This document shows, piece by piece, positions 42,008 to 50,867 of a stretch of 64,000 nt of DNA. The DNA is from CAYHIN01 sp964356705. GTDB lineage: Bacteria; Patescibacteriota; Microgenomatia; CAZETR01; Amesbacteraceae. Under the pieces are notes generated by a model. The model was not told where the DNA came from and searched no databases. It saw nothing but the letters and a program-made list of their open reading frames with translations. How positions within the stretch are numbered: position 1 is the first letter of the stretch; each line of letters opens with the position of its first letter. The stretch is from NCBI GenBank assembly GCA_964356705.1, contig CAYHIN010000001.1:8048-72047 (forward strand), read 5' to 3'. The position numbers and the translations under genes are program-made.

Positions 42008-43435
42008 ATGGAAGACAATTTGACTTCAGTCGAATCTACTCCCGCTCCCATTTCTGTTCCACCCCAACCCAAAATTTCTTCTCGCACAACCATAACCGTT
42101 CTTTCTCTCGCCCTCGTTGTTCTAGTAGGATTCGGTCTCTACGTGTCTACGTCACTACTCAAAGCTCCTCAATCTACGAATACCCAGTCTGAGCCACCGA
42201 TTCCATCTCAAGAGGATTGGCAAACCTATACCAACTCTCAGTATGGTTTTTCTTTCCAACATCCTTCTGACGCCAAATTATATCAATCTCCCGAGGGTAT
42301 AAATCCAAACACATTTACAGTTTCACATACCGACGGTCAACCCGAGCAAGCAGATGCAGAACTCGCCCAGAGTGGCTATTTCTTTAATGTCACGGTCCGA
42401 GGATTGGCCACAGGCGTCACCGTTGATCAAGTGTCCAAAGCTACACTCTCAGGCGCTAAGGAAAATTGCTACGCAGAATCCACCTTCACACCCATTGTTG
42501 ATACAACCGTTGTCAGCCGTCCTGCAAAGTCCTATTCAGTAACCAATTGTCTCGGCGATTACACCGAGTATTTTGTTTCCAATGGGAGGTATGTATTTGC
42601 GATCACCCGTGTCCACGCGGGCGAACAGACGGACAAACTAGCTCACGAGGTCACTACCTCTCAGATCCTCTCCACTTTCAAATTTACATCCACGACTGAC
42701 ACTTCAAACTGGAAAACCTACACCCACTCAAGTGGTCTCTTTTCCTTTAATTATCCCAGTGACCTGGTCGAAGTTAAGTCTGACGACTCCATTACCATAG
42801 CTGACAAAAACCAAAACACACCATATGTAGTCTTTTTCTATCCAAAAAGTCTCACAGCAGCAAGTGAGTTCAGGCAAGCCGCCCAAGCTGAAGCAGACAG
42901 TTCCACCCCCCAAGTGAGCGCGATCACATCACTAGATTTTGCTTATCCTGCCCTGGGTTTCACTGAAGATATGGGGTCCGATTCTTGGGAAAATGTTATC
43001 ACTAGACCAAATTCAACTTCTGCCTTCTACATAAAAGCGAAATATCGCACTGGGCTCGAGTATCAAGCTCAGCAAATCCTCTCCACTTTCAAATTTCAAG
43101 ATCCACTACAACCATACTCTGATTGGAAAAGTTACACCAGCGCCGAGCTTGGTTATTCTTTCAAGTACCCAGCGTCATGGAATGAAGTAATTGACCCAAG
43201 AACCGAAAAAGGTAACTTCACAATCCAATCACCTCAAAATGAGCTTATCCATGGTGTGATTTTTGAGAAAAATACAGCTTCCGGACCAGATGGTAATGGC
43301 AGAAAAACATTTTCCTTGGAGGACAAACAGCTACTCGTTACCTACGTAGAATGCGATGGGCCGGGTTGTGGATTTGGCAAGTTAGAACCGGAGACTTTTG
43401 ACCAAATCCTCTCCACCTTCAAGTTTACTAATTAA
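42008..43435 (+). CDS. Membrane-anchored protein with three tandem PsbP-like domains
   Basis: 475 residues; TATAGT at 41996-42001 ends 6 nt before the ATG. One membrane helix (about 30-50). Three repeats each begin W-x-x-Y-T and G-F-S-F-x-x-P ('WQTYTNSQYGFSFQHPSD', 'WKTYTHSSGLFSFNYPSD', 'WKSYTSAELGYSFKYPAS') and each ends with QILSTFKF. This resembles the PsbP-like/DUF-type beta modules common in CPR exported proteins. Function unknown. Overlaps the VanW gene tail to tail by 8 nt. Confidence 0.78.
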   Translation: MEDNLTSVESTPAPISVPPQPKISSRTTITVLSLALVVLVGFGLYVSTSLLKAPQSTNTQSEPPIPSQEDWQTYTNSQYGFSFQHPSDAKLYQSPEGINPNTFTVSHTDGQPEQADAELAQSGYFFNVTVRGLATGVTVDQVSKATLSGAKENCYAESTFTPIVDTTVVSRPAKSYSVTNCLGDYTEYFVSNGRYVFAITRVHAGEQTDKLAHEVTTSQILSTFKFTSTTDTSNWKTYTHSSGLFSFNYPSDLVEVKSDDSITIADKNQNTPYVVFFYPKSLTAASEFRQAAQAEADSSTPQVSAITSLDFAYPALGFTEDMGSDSWENVITRPNSTSAFYIKAKYRTGLEYQAQQILSTFKFQDPLQPYSDWKSYTSAELGYSFKYPASWNEVIDPRTEKGNFTIQSPQNELIHGVIFEKNTASGPDGNGRKTFSLEDKQLLVTYVECDGPGCGFGKLEPETFDQILSTFKFTN

Positions 43436-45173
43436 CCCTCGTCCCTTTTAGGTACACCGCTTGCCATGGTCGATAGCTCGAGAAAAACGTTCTTTCTTGT
43501 AGCACTTCATCCCCTCGAGTGACTTTCCAGTCAAATGCCACTTTAGATCCATTGGCCGAATGCTCAGTCTGTACCAGTTTTCCTGCGATGAGTGTGGGGT
43601 CATCTTGGTAAAGCGGCGGAGGTGGTGGCACCACATCCCAGATCCGAGCTTTTGATACTGTTGCCACCCGGCCATCATTAGTGCCGTACAGCAAAAAAAC
43701 CAAATGCTTGTTTTTCTCGTCAAACTCAGTCTGGATCAATATGTGTGCACCAGTGTCGTTGCGAAACTTAAAATCAGGACTAGGCTGAAATATCGTCGCA
43801 TCAAATCCAGGTTGATACCTCTCTTCGTAGTAGCTGACTCTAAATGCATGAGCGATCCTCTCGTCGATAGGTAGGCCTGCGTTCAAAATAGCCCGAAACA
43901 GAGTAGAAGACACCTGGCACACTCCGCCGCCATCTCCCAGGACCGTTTTGCCACCTTGTATCACATAAGCTTGTTTGTACCCAGTCGCCCCCGATATCTC
44001 TCCCACCGTTTTGATAAACGAAAAAGTCTCACCTGGCGGCACCAATACTCCATTTAGAGCCGCAGCCGCTTTTTGCAAATTAAAGATTCTGTTAGTAATC
44101 GACCCCGAAAACCACGATTCTCCTTTTCCAATCAGCTCTTTGATACCAAGATCGTTTATATCTCCAGTCGAGATCGAGGGTTCCGTGGCTTTTGTCACTA
44201 CCTCGAGTCGCGCATCAACATGGCCGTTTTCCAAGGATAGGATTGCTTGATTCACCAGTTCAGCCGTCGCCTTAGCATCCAGGGCGTAACCCCTCTTCGC
44301 CGGTTTAAATTCTTCCACTCGGCCATCGCCCACAAATTTAAAGCTCGCATTCTGAGCCTCTTTATTTACGGCAGCGGCTAACTGTCCCACAAAGCGGTCA
44401 ATCTCAGAAGCCTTATATTTCCCAGATACCGGATCGATCCAGGTAAATAGAGTTATATCCTGGGCCACCAATTCGACCTGGTCGGGAGAAAATGTCGCGA
44501 TGACCTTTTTCTCGATCAGTTTTTCTGCTCTCATCTGGGCTTCACTTAGTTGTTTAGCCGTCAGTTTAGGCGAGATCACTCTCACATCCATCTCCACGCT
44601 CATTTTCCCCGTGCCCACAGCATTTCGGATATCAAATATCAGATTCCTTTTATTTACCTCCTGTCCGTCTTCCCCATTTACTACATGCACACTTTTTTTG
44701 TCGGCTGATAGTTCAAATTCGGGTTCCCGAGCCGGGATGTCTATTTGCGTCACCACCTCAGACACCATCTCGTTCAATTTATTTTCATCCCAAAAATATG
44801 CCACTGGCACTAAGACCTTTTTGGTGGAAAACAATTCTGTTTTGGCTTTCAGATTTCCTCCCAGGGTCTGGTTTCTGGCGTATTTCACAGCCGAGTCAGC
44901 CGTAGTTGCATAGTCATATTCAAAATCTATTCTTTCAAAATCTATACCAAACTTACTCGTTCCCCACCGCAATTCGACCTGTTTACTCTCTCTCAGTTTT
45001 TGTGTGAGTAGATCCACGATTTCCTTTCTGGTTTTCCCCCCTACACCTACTCCCGCCACTTCTACCCCAGGGTATGCTCGGTCCGCATATCTCATTTCAA
45101 ATCCGATTCCCAAAAAAGCCGTCAACAGCACGAGTCCGCCTAAGATAGTTACCAGCTTCCCAAACCCTTTCAT
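43428..45173 (-). CDS. VanW-family exported protein with peptidoglycan-binding region
   Basis: 581 residues with one N-terminal membrane helix. Residues about 30-330 contain two modules like the PG_binding_4 domain ('YPGVEVAGVGVGGKTRKEIV'). The VanW domain follows: 'LVPPGETFSFIKTVGEISGA', 'GDGGGVCQVSSTLFRAILNA' and 'HAFRVSYYEERYQPGFDAT'. VanW proteins act at the cell wall; the reaction is not established. TATAAT-like bases share a 29-bp divergent spacer with the next gene. Confidence 0.92.
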   Translation of the reverse strand: MKGFGKLVTILGGLVLLTAFLGIGFEMRYADRAYPGVEVAGVGVGGKTRKEIVDLLTQKLRESKQVELRWGTSKFGIDFERIDFEYDYATTADSAVKYARNQTLGGNLKAKTELFSTKKVLVPVAYFWDENKLNEMVSEVVTQIDIPAREPEFELSADKKSVHVVNGEDGQEVNKRNLIFDIRNAVGTGKMSVEMDVRVISPKLTAKQLSEAQMRAEKLIEKKVIATFSPDQVELVAQDITLFTWIDPVSGKYKASEIDRFVGQLAAAVNKEAQNASFKFVGDGRVEEFKPAKRGYALDAKATAELVNQAILSLENGHVDARLEVVTKATEPSISTGDINDLGIKELIGKGESWFSGSITNRIFNLQKAAAALNGVLVPPGETFSFIKTVGEISGATGYKQAYVIQGGKTVLGDGGGVCQVSSTLFRAILNAGLPIDERIAHAFRVSYYEERYQPGFDATIFQPSPDFKFRNDTGAHILIQTEFDEKNKHLVFLLYGTNDGRVATVSKARIWDVVPPPPPLYQDDPTLIAGKLVQTEHSANGSKVAFDWKVTRGDEVLQERTFFSSYRPWQAVYLKGTRVN

Positions 45174-45202
45174 AGTAAGGTATATTATATATACTCAAAG
45201 TT

Positions 45203-46687
45203 ATGGATGATACTAATCTGCCACCAGTTCCTCAAACCGTCCAACCAACTGCTTTCGATCAACCTTCGATCACAACCGAAGCCCCCCTCCCGCCTACTCC
45301 CGTAGTAGCTCCTGTCACTCCTCCGTCGGCCTCAGGAGAGGTCGATGTCGTAAAAAAATCAGGTCGCAAGTTTAATTTACTCCCTATTTTATTGATTCTT
45401 ATTCTTTTGACAGCCTTAGGAGTCGGCGGCTATTTCTTGCTGGGCACTCTTCAAAAATCTCAGATTACAAAGCTTACCTATTGGGGTTTGTGGGAGCCGG
45501 CTGTAGTCATGCAGCCCCTCATCGAGGAGTACCAGGCCGCAAATCCCAACGTTCAGATCACATATCAGATGGAATCGGTTCGCGAATATCGCGAACGCCT
45601 TCAGTCTGCTCTCAGCCAGAATCGCGGTCCCGACATCTTTCGCATCCACAATTCTTGGATTCCCATGTTCAAATCCGATCTTGCCCCGGTTCCGTCCACC
45701 GTTTTCTCCACTTCCCAATACAGTTCTACCTTTTATCCTGTGGCCTCAGAATCTCTGACTCTCAATTCCCAACACCTTGCTCTCCCGCTACAATACGAAG
45801 GCTTGATCATGTATGTAAACGACCAGCTTCTTTCCGAAAACGGTCTTCAGGTGCCGTCCAATTGGGACGAGCTCAGATCAGCAGCAATTACTATCAGCAG
45901 ATGTGCCACCGAGACTGGAGCCTGTAAGCCCGGGGCCCGAGTCGAAGTGGCAGGCGCCGGTTTAGGTCTCACGGACAATGTCGATCATTGGCAAGACATT
46001 GTGGCTAGTCTGCTCTTGCAAAACAATGTCAATCTAAACTCTCCCTCAGGTCGGGCCGCCCAGGATGTCTTTGATTTTTACTCTAGTTTTTCTCGAAGTT
46101 TGGGTGTCTGGGAGTCCACCCTCTCGCCGTCTACGGCTTTGTTTCAAAGCGGCAAGCTCGCCATCTACTTTGCCCCGTCCTGGCGCTATCACGAGATTCG
46201 TCAGGCCAATCCCGAGCTTTCTTTCTCAGTTCACCCCATTCCCCAAGCCCCTCTAGATCCAGAGCGGGGGGAGCGTCCAGTCACCTGGGCCACTTTTTGG
46301 GCCGAGGGTGTAAATGCCAAGAGCAAAAATGCCCAAGCAGCCTGGGATTTCCTCGCCTTCTTGAGCACCAAAGAGTCACTAGAAAAAATGTACACCGCCG
46401 AAGTCGCTCTAGGTCGTGAGTTTGGCGAGATCTACCCTCGAGTAGACATGCAGGATACAGCCCAGATCAATCCGGTAGTCTCCACCGTACTTTCGGGAGC
46501 TGCCAATAGCAGGTCTTGGTATCTGGCTTCTTACACCTTCGATGGCCCGACAGGCATCAATTCTCGTCTCAGCATCGCGTTTGCAAACGTATTGTCAGGG
46601 AAATTACAGCTAGACAAACTCCCCGCAGAAATAAATGCTATCCTGGGCCAGTATGGCCTCGGCTCAGCCCCCCAAATCGCTCAGTAA
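45203..46687 (+). CDS. Membrane-anchored extracellular solute-binding protein (ABC family 1-like)
   Basis: 494 residues. Residues 1-50 are cytoplasmic and Pro/Thr-rich, a helix spans about 53-75, and the rest has the family 1 binding-protein pattern: 'LTYWGLWEPAVVMQPLIEEY', 'NPNVQITYQMESVREYRERL', 'ALPLQYEGLIMYVNDQLLSE' and 'AAWDFLAFLSTKESLEKMY'. Such proteins bind sugars or oligosaccharides. No lipobox is visible and no ABC permease or ATPase gene is near, so it is an orphan here. TATACT at 45190-45195 ends 7 nt before the ATG. Confidence 0.88.
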   Translation: MDDTNLPPVPQTVQPTAFDQPSITTEAPLPPTPVVAPVTPPSASGEVDVVKKSGRKFNLLPILLILILLTALGVGGYFLLGTLQKSQITKLTYWGLWEPAVVMQPLIEEYQAANPNVQITYQMESVREYRERLQSALSQNRGPDIFRIHNSWIPMFKSDLAPVPSTVFSTSQYSSTFYPVASESLTLNSQHLALPLQYEGLIMYVNDQLLSENGLQVPSNWDELRSAAITISRCATETGACKPGARVEVAGAGLGLTDNVDHWQDIVASLLLQNNVNLNSPSGRAAQDVFDFYSSFSRSLGVWESTLSPSTALFQSGKLAIYFAPSWRYHEIRQANPELSFSVHPIPQAPLDPERGERPVTWATFWAEGVNAKSKNAQAAWDFLAFLSTKESLEKMYTAEVALGREFGEIYPRVDMQDTAQINPVVSTVLSGAANSRSWYLASYTFDGPTGINSRLSIAFANVLSGKLQLDKLPAEINAILGQYGLGSAPQIAQ

Positions 46688-47450
46688 CGCCCGTTCTTAC
46701 TTCGCCCAGTTCAGCTATCCTATTACCAAATCCGAAGCAATCTATTGGCAATCCCCATTCGCACCTTCACGTCATTCCCGATCTAATCGGGAATCCAGTC
46801 TCATTCGCAAACAACGCTTTGTTTTTTCAAAACCAAAATGGCAGATCGCCAAAAAAATAGGAGAGTCTCTTTCTCACATCCCAACAATCCAAGCTATTTT
46901 TGTCACCGGCGCCCTCTCCATGGACAATTGTCCCGAGGACGACGATATCGACATCATGCTTGTGACCCGCCCCCACACTCTTTGGCTTACCCGTGCCATA
47001 GTAGTAGTCTATCTCACTTTAAAAAATCTCCGTCGCCCTCCCTCGCTTCCCGAGCACTCGTCGCCTCGGGTAAAGGACAAAATCTGCGACAATCTCTACC
47101 TCGATGCAAATAGCTTAAGGCTAACGACTAATGACTTATACATCGCGCACGAAATTCTTCAGGCCAAATGCATCTTTGACCGCGGCGGCATCCATCACCA
47201 GTTCTTAGCTCAAAATTCATGGGTAAAAAAATACCTCCCCGTAGCCTACAAACAAACTCTCTCTAGCCTTGTCATGCTGAGTCGCAACGAAGCATCCAGG
47301 CCCAATCTATTATTCAAAATTCTCAATTCACTATTCTTTTTACTCCAGTATTCCTACATGAAGCCCAAGATTACTCAAGAAAAAATCACCCTCGGCTCCG
47401 CCTTCTTCCACCCCAGATCTAGTATCTCCGCTTCTCAAGACGCTTTTTAA
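46653..47450 (+). CDS. Nucleotidyltransferase-like protein with several in-frame repeats
   Basis: 265 residues from ATG 46653; ATG 46635 is possible. Both overlap the preceding gene (35 or 53 nt). The core 'FVTGALSMDNCPEDDDIDIM' matches the GS-x(n)-DxD pattern of MNT-type nucleotidyltransferases. Three repeats are translated: family C 'SRHSRSNRESS', a family F-like 'NSLRLTTNDLYIA' and family B 'LVMLSRNEASRP'. Target unknown. Ends tail to tail with the next gene, overlapping by 32 nt. Confidence 0.72.
   Translation: MASAQPPKSLSNARSYFAQFSYPITKSEAIYWQSPFAPSRHSRSNRESSLIRKQRFVFSKPKWQIAKKIGESLSHIPTIQAIFVTGALSMDNCPEDDDIDIMLVTRPHTLWLTRAIVVVYLTLKNLRRPPSLPEHSSPRVKDKICDNLYLDANSLRLTTNDLYIAHEILQAKCIFDRGGIHHQFLAQNSWVKKYLPVAYKQTLSSLVMLSRNEASRPNLLFKILNSLFFLLQYSYMKPKITQEKITLGSAFFHPRSSISASQDAF
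46771..46799. repeat. Dispersed palindromic repeat family C, in frame
   Basis: GTCATTCCCGATCTAATCGG followed by GAATCCAG; arms ATTCCCGAT/ATCGGGAAT. Translated as 'SRHSRSNRESS'. Confidence 0.8.
47270..47300. repeat. Dispersed repeat family B, in frame
   Basis: GTCATGCTGAGTCGCAACGA followed by AGCATCCAGG, translated as 'VMLSRNEASRP'. Confidence 0.8.
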
Positions 47451-47958
47451 ATAGATTCTCTGTATATCCACCTTCGTTAATAAATTTATTCTCAAGGGAT
47501 CTCGTCAGTTGATCCAGTAAATAGTTTTCTTTATAAAGTAGCACAACCATCAAGTTTGCAAACCCTTGTGCTTCTTCAAGATATTTCCCATACGGCGAAT
47601 TTGCCCAATTGGCCGAATTAGTCCAATTCGGACCTTCTCTAATAGACCTGAGTTCTCTTACTCGCTGGTCCTCTTTCTCCCACAGTTTCAAGCCATGCTG
47701 ACGCAGGTAGTCCTTAAAATCCTCGAGCAGTTCACCAAAAGATCCTCTAGATACTCCTGTCAACTTTATTTGGCTTTTTAGACTTTTCTCCAGGCTTCCC
47801 TCAGCTATGTTTTGCTTACCCGATCTTGCCGCTTGCACCATTTGATCATGTGTTCGCGATCTTTTGTCTATGTATCTGTCACAAAAAATCACAGTCAAGT
47901 CATAAATCGTCGTCGCCAAGCGAAATACTATCAGATTTTCATACCCGCCATTTCCCAT
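47419..47958 (-). CDS. Four-helix-bundle protein (23S rRNA intervening-sequence family)
   Basis: 179 residues. The family pattern is 'YENLIVFRLATTIYDLTVIF', 'DQMVQAARSGKQNIAEGSLE', 'GSFGELLEDFKDYLRQHGLK' and 'ANLMVVLLYKENYLLDQLTR'. This family of small bundles is widespread in CPR and was first seen in rRNA intervening sequences; function unknown. The insert 'GPNWTNSANWANS' is read from a family J repeat. Confidence 0.88.
   Translation of the reverse strand: MGNGGYENLIVFRLATTIYDLTVIFCDRYIDKRSRTHDQMVQAARSGKQNIAEGSLEKSLKSQIKLTGVSRGSFGELLEDFKDYLRQHGLKLWEKEDQRVRELRSIREGPNWTNSANWANSPYGKYLEEAQGFANLMVVLLYKENYLLDQLTRSLENKFINEGGYTENLFKKRLEKRRY
47600..47631 (-). repeat. Dispersed repeat family J, in frame
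   Basis: GCCCAATTGGCCGAATTAGT followed by CCAATT, translated as 'NWTNSANWANS'. A second copy is 330 bases away, just upstream of the same gene. Confidence 0.8.
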
Positions 47959-47964
47959 ACAACC

Positions 47965-47997
47965 AAATTAGCCCAATTGGCCTAATTAGTCCAATTT
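47965..47997. repeat. Dispersed repeat family J, intergenic
   Basis: GCCCAATTGGCCTAATTAGT followed by CCAATT, directly upstream of the four-helix-bundle gene and before the groES promoter. Confidence 0.8.
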
Positions 47998-48011
47998 ACG
48001 CCCCCTCCCTC

Positions 48012-48040
48012 TTGACGTGTTTTTGTCCATCTGGTATATA
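48012..48040 (+). promoter_or_regulatory. Sigma-70 type promoter of groES-groEL
   Basis: TTGACG (48012-48017), 17 bases, then TATATA (48035-48040). The start would be near 48047, leaving a leader of about 9 nt before ATG 48056. No CIRCE palindrome (TTAGCACTC-N9-GAGTGCTAA) is visible. Confidence 0.65.
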
Positions 48041-48055
48041 TGCACCTAGCAAACT

Positions 48056-48370
48056 ATGTCAAAGAGTGATAATTCATCCGTCGCCAACATTCAGCCTACT
48101 GCCGGTTTTCTGTTCATCGAGCCCGAGGATCAACAGACCAAGACTGTTTCCGGCATCTATCTGCCAGATTCCGCCAAAGGTGACAAGCCTCAGCAAGGCA
48201 CAGTGGTAGCAGCAGGAGACGACGAAGTGACGGCAACAGGTACCAAAAAATCTCCCGCAAAAAAGGGTGACAAAGTGTTATACAAAAAATGGGGCGGCAA
48301 TGAAGTCAAGATCGATAGAAAAGAATATTTATTTGTAAAATTCGAGGACATCCTCGCAGTTATCGCATAA
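48056..48370 (+). CDS. groES: Co-chaperonin GroES
   Basis: 104 residues. 'TAGFLFIEPEDQQTKTVSGI' with the mobile loop, 'YLPDSAKGDKPQQGTVVAAG', 'KKGDKVLYKKWGGNEVKIDR' and 'EYLFVKFEDILAVI' are standard GroES. It caps GroEL during folding. Its stop overlaps the groEL start (TAATG). Confidence 0.97.
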   Translation: MSKSDNSSVANIQPTAGFLFIEPEDQQTKTVSGIYLPDSAKGDKPQQGTVVAAGDDEVTATGTKKSPAKKGDKVLYKKWGGNEVKIDRKEYLFVKFEDILAVIA

Positions 48371-50001
48371 TGGCCAAACAACTTAAATTCTCAGACGATG
48401 CTAGGCAAGCCCTTGTAAAAGGCGTAAATATCCTAGCCAAGGCCGTCACGACAACTTTAGGCCCCAAAGGTAGAAATGTAGCCTTGGACAAAAAATGGGG
48501 TGGACCATCTGTCGTCCACGACGGTGTGTCTGTAGCCAAAGAGATCGAGCTAGCAGATCCATTTGAAAACATGGGCGCCCAGCTAGTCAAGCAGGCAGCC
48601 TCAAAGACCAACGATGCCGCAGGCGACGGTACTACTACTTCTACCGCGCTAGCGGCCAGTATAGTCAACCAGGGTATGCGCCATGTGACCGCAGGAGCCA
48701 ATCCCATGCAGATCAAAAAAGGCATCGACTTAGGCGTCGAAGCTGTGGTCGCCGAGATCAAAAAGATTAGTAAGCCCATCAAAGGCCGCGAAGAGATCGC
48801 CCAGGTCGCCACCATTTCTGCAGGGGATACCGAAATTGGCGCCAAGATCGCCGAAGCCTTAGACAAGGTGGGTCGCGATGGCGTAGTCACGGTGGAGGAA
48901 GGCAAGAGTCTGACCATCGATATCGAATACACCGACGGCATGGAGTTCGACAAAGGTTACGCTTCCGCGTATTTTGTCACCGATCCGGCAAAGATGGAAG
49001 CCGAGATTGAAAATCCTTACATCTTGATCACCGACAAAAAGATTTCTTCTATCCAAGACCTACTTCCCTTCCTGGAAAAGTTCATTAAAGTGAGCAAAAG
49101 CTTGGTAATCATCGCCGACGATATTGACGGCGAAGCTCTGGCTACTCTAGTAGTCAACAAGCTCCGCGGCTCCTTCAATGTCCTGGCCGTCAAAGCTCCG
49201 GGTTTTGGCGACAGGCGCAAATCCATGCTGGAGGATATCGCAATTCTCACCGGCGGCCAAGTCATCTCCGAGGACACAGGTCGGACTTTTGAAAACATCG
49301 AAGTCACTGATCTGGGTCAAGCCGCCAAAGTTTGGTCCAGTAAAGACGCCACCAGAATTGTCTCCGGCAAAGGTACCAAAAAAGCCATCCAAGGTCGCAT
49401 TGACCAGCTCAAAAGCGAGATAGCAAATACCAAGTCCGACTTCGATCGTGAGAAGGCCGAGGAGAGACTAGCCAAGTTAGCCGGCGGAGTCGCAGTCATA
49501 AATGTCGGAGCCGCCACCGAAGTGGAGATGAATGACCGCAAAGAGCGCGTCAAGGATGCCGTAGGCGCCACCAAAGCCGCCGTAGAAGAAGGGATCGTTC
49601 CCGGAGGCGAGGTTACGCTTCTCAGAGCCTCTCGTGTTTTAGACACTCTCAAGCTGACAGGCGATGAAAAAGTCGGTCTAGATATCCTAAAGACTGCTCT
49701 AGCCGAGCCATTTGGTCTTCTTCTCACCAATTCCGGCTACGACCGTGGTTATTACATGAAGATCATCGGCGACTCCAAAATAGATGACTTTGGTATGAAT
49801 GTCCTAACCGGCGAGACCGGCTCCATGTTGAAATTCGGTATTGTGGATCCCGCCAAAGTCAGTAGAGTGGCTCTCCAAAACGCCGCCTCTGCAGCCACGA
49901 TGATTTTGACTACAGAATGTTTGATTACAGATATTGTCGAGCCGGTGAAACCAGCTCCAGCAGGATCCCCAGGCATGTCCGGCATGGGCGAAGACTATTG
50001 A
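48370..50001 (+). CDS. groEL: Chaperonin GroEL
   Basis: 543 residues, normal length. The ATP-binding region 'NDAAGDGTTTSTALAASIV', the apical domain 'APGFGDRRKSMLEDIAILTG' and 'EEGIVPGGEVTLLRASRVL' are conserved. The short Gly/Met tail ('GSPGMSGMGEDY') is a weak version of the usual GGM tail. Expressed with groES from the promoter at 48012. Confidence 0.98.
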   Translation: MAKQLKFSDDARQALVKGVNILAKAVTTTLGPKGRNVALDKKWGGPSVVHDGVSVAKEIELADPFENMGAQLVKQAASKTNDAAGDGTTTSTALAASIVNQGMRHVTAGANPMQIKKGIDLGVEAVVAEIKKISKPIKGREEIAQVATISAGDTEIGAKIAEALDKVGRDGVVTVEEGKSLTIDIEYTDGMEFDKGYASAYFVTDPAKMEAEIENPYILITDKKISSIQDLLPFLEKFIKVSKSLVIIADDIDGEALATLVVNKLRGSFNVLAVKAPGFGDRRKSMLEDIAILTGGQVISEDTGRTFENIEVTDLGQAAKVWSSKDATRIVSGKGTKKAIQGRIDQLKSEIANTKSDFDREKAEERLAKLAGGVAVINVGAATEVEMNDRKERVKDAVGATKAAVEEGIVPGGEVTLLRASRVLDTLKLTGDEKVGLDILKTALAEPFGLLLTNSGYDRGYYMKIIGDSKIDDFGMNVLTGETGSMLKFGIVDPAKVSRVALQNAASAATMILTTECLITDIVEPVKPAPAGSPGMSGMGEDY

Positions 50002-50009
50002 CGAGGTGG

Positions 50010-50092
50010 TATAATAAACACATAAAGTCGGGACATAGGTGGCCCCTCGCCGTAGACTCGGTGGGTGATGTTAACAATCCCGGCTTTTTTCA
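50010..50092 (+). ncRNA. Candidate small RNA ending in an intrinsic terminator, downstream of groEL
   Basis: TATAAT at 50010-50015 would start transcription near 50022. AGTCGGGA (50026-50033) pairs with TCCCGGCT (50078-50085), followed by a T-run to 50090. Inside, CGCCG/CGGTG can form a stem with loop TAGACT, and CAT/ATG can extend it. This could be just the groEL terminator, but the 44-base structured interior and own -10 box suggest a separate RNA of about 70 nt. No known class recognised. Confidence 0.4.
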
Positions 50093-50545
50093 TTACAGAA
50101 ATTTAACAATATCCTCAAAGGCAATTTTCTTATAACTTTCCGGCCGTCTCTTCATTCTATGTACACTCCAACACAACAAATGCGCTGGTGACACCTTCCC
50201 GATTCGTACAAATCTGATACTATCTTCCCATTGACCTTCAAATTTATTGTCCAACAATTTCTTTAACGATTTTCTGATCAATTCCTCATACCCAGAATAC
50301 TCTTCATCGATCTCCAGCACAGAGTACTTAGAAAGATTCCGTACAAGTAAATAAACACAAATGGCAAAAACAATCGGCACTAATTCTTTTGTAGGATACG
50401 CTTTTTTCTTAGAATACTGGATCAGCCTTCTCTTTACTGTGGTTTTAATTATCAGCAAACCATGTTGTCCATTTGCAAAAGCCAATACTGTGTCTGTATC
50501 CAACTGCTCCATTCTTCCACTCTGATCAATCTCCACTCTCACCAA
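50093..50545 (-). CDS. Hypothetical protein, 150 residues
   Basis: Not recognised. Starts at GTG 50545 with TAATAT ending about 9 nt before and TTGACT 15 nt further upstream, a plausible promoter. Soluble and basic, alpha/beta in composition; 'YLLVRNLSKYSVLEIDEEYS' and 'KIAFEDIVKFL' are the most regular parts. Convergent with the groEL transcript. Confidence 0.62.
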   Translation of the reverse strand: MVRVEIDQSGRMEQLDTDTVLAFANGQHGLLIIKTTVKRRLIQYSKKKAYPTKELVPIVFAICVYLLVRNLSKYSVLEIDEEYSGYEELIRKSLKKLLDNKFEGQWEDSIRFVRIGKVSPAHLLCWSVHRMKRRPESYKKIAFEDIVKFL

Positions 50546-50582
50546 GTAAGTATATTAAAAACAAAACCCGAAAGTCAATTCA

Positions 50583-50867
50583 TTATTTTCTCCTGTAATA
50601 TCTACATTCTCCACAACTTTTTTCCAAAGCAGTTGTTACTTCCGGGTCAATAGGTCTTCCAGTACCAAACAGTCTCGCCACTACCTCTCCACCTGCCAAT
50701 TTTACCCTATCATAATTGTTGCTACTCACAATTTCTGGCCTGTCACACCCATAATTTTCGTTATATCCCAATTCTCCCAAAGCATATCCATCTTCTCCTC
50801 CATAACCAAAGTCCAAAGCATTCTCACAACTAGCCCATTTTTGGACCACGCTGGGATCAGTATTCAT
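50583..50867 (-). CDS. Small hypothetical protein with C-terminal Cys motif
   Basis: 94 residues, acidic and Gly/Tyr-rich, ending 'KSCGECRYYRRK' with a C-x2-C pair that could bind zinc. The start overlaps the Nudix gene by 11 nt, so it is the second gene of a short operon. Function unknown. Confidence 0.6.
   Translation of the reverse strand: MNTDPSVVQKWASCENALDFGYGGEDGYALGELGYNENYGCDRPEIVSSNNYDRVKLAGGEVVARLFGTGRPIDPEVTTALEKSCGECRYYRRK

Noticed and set aside
48001..48055. CIRCE operator before groES
   Set aside because: No TTAGCACTC/GAGTGCTAA inverted repeat is present; the similar TTAGCACTT repeats elsewhere are family E elements.
49998..50003. TTGACG as -35 box of the RNA behind groEL
   Set aside because: Only 6 bases separate it from TATAAT, too short for a sigma-70 promoter.
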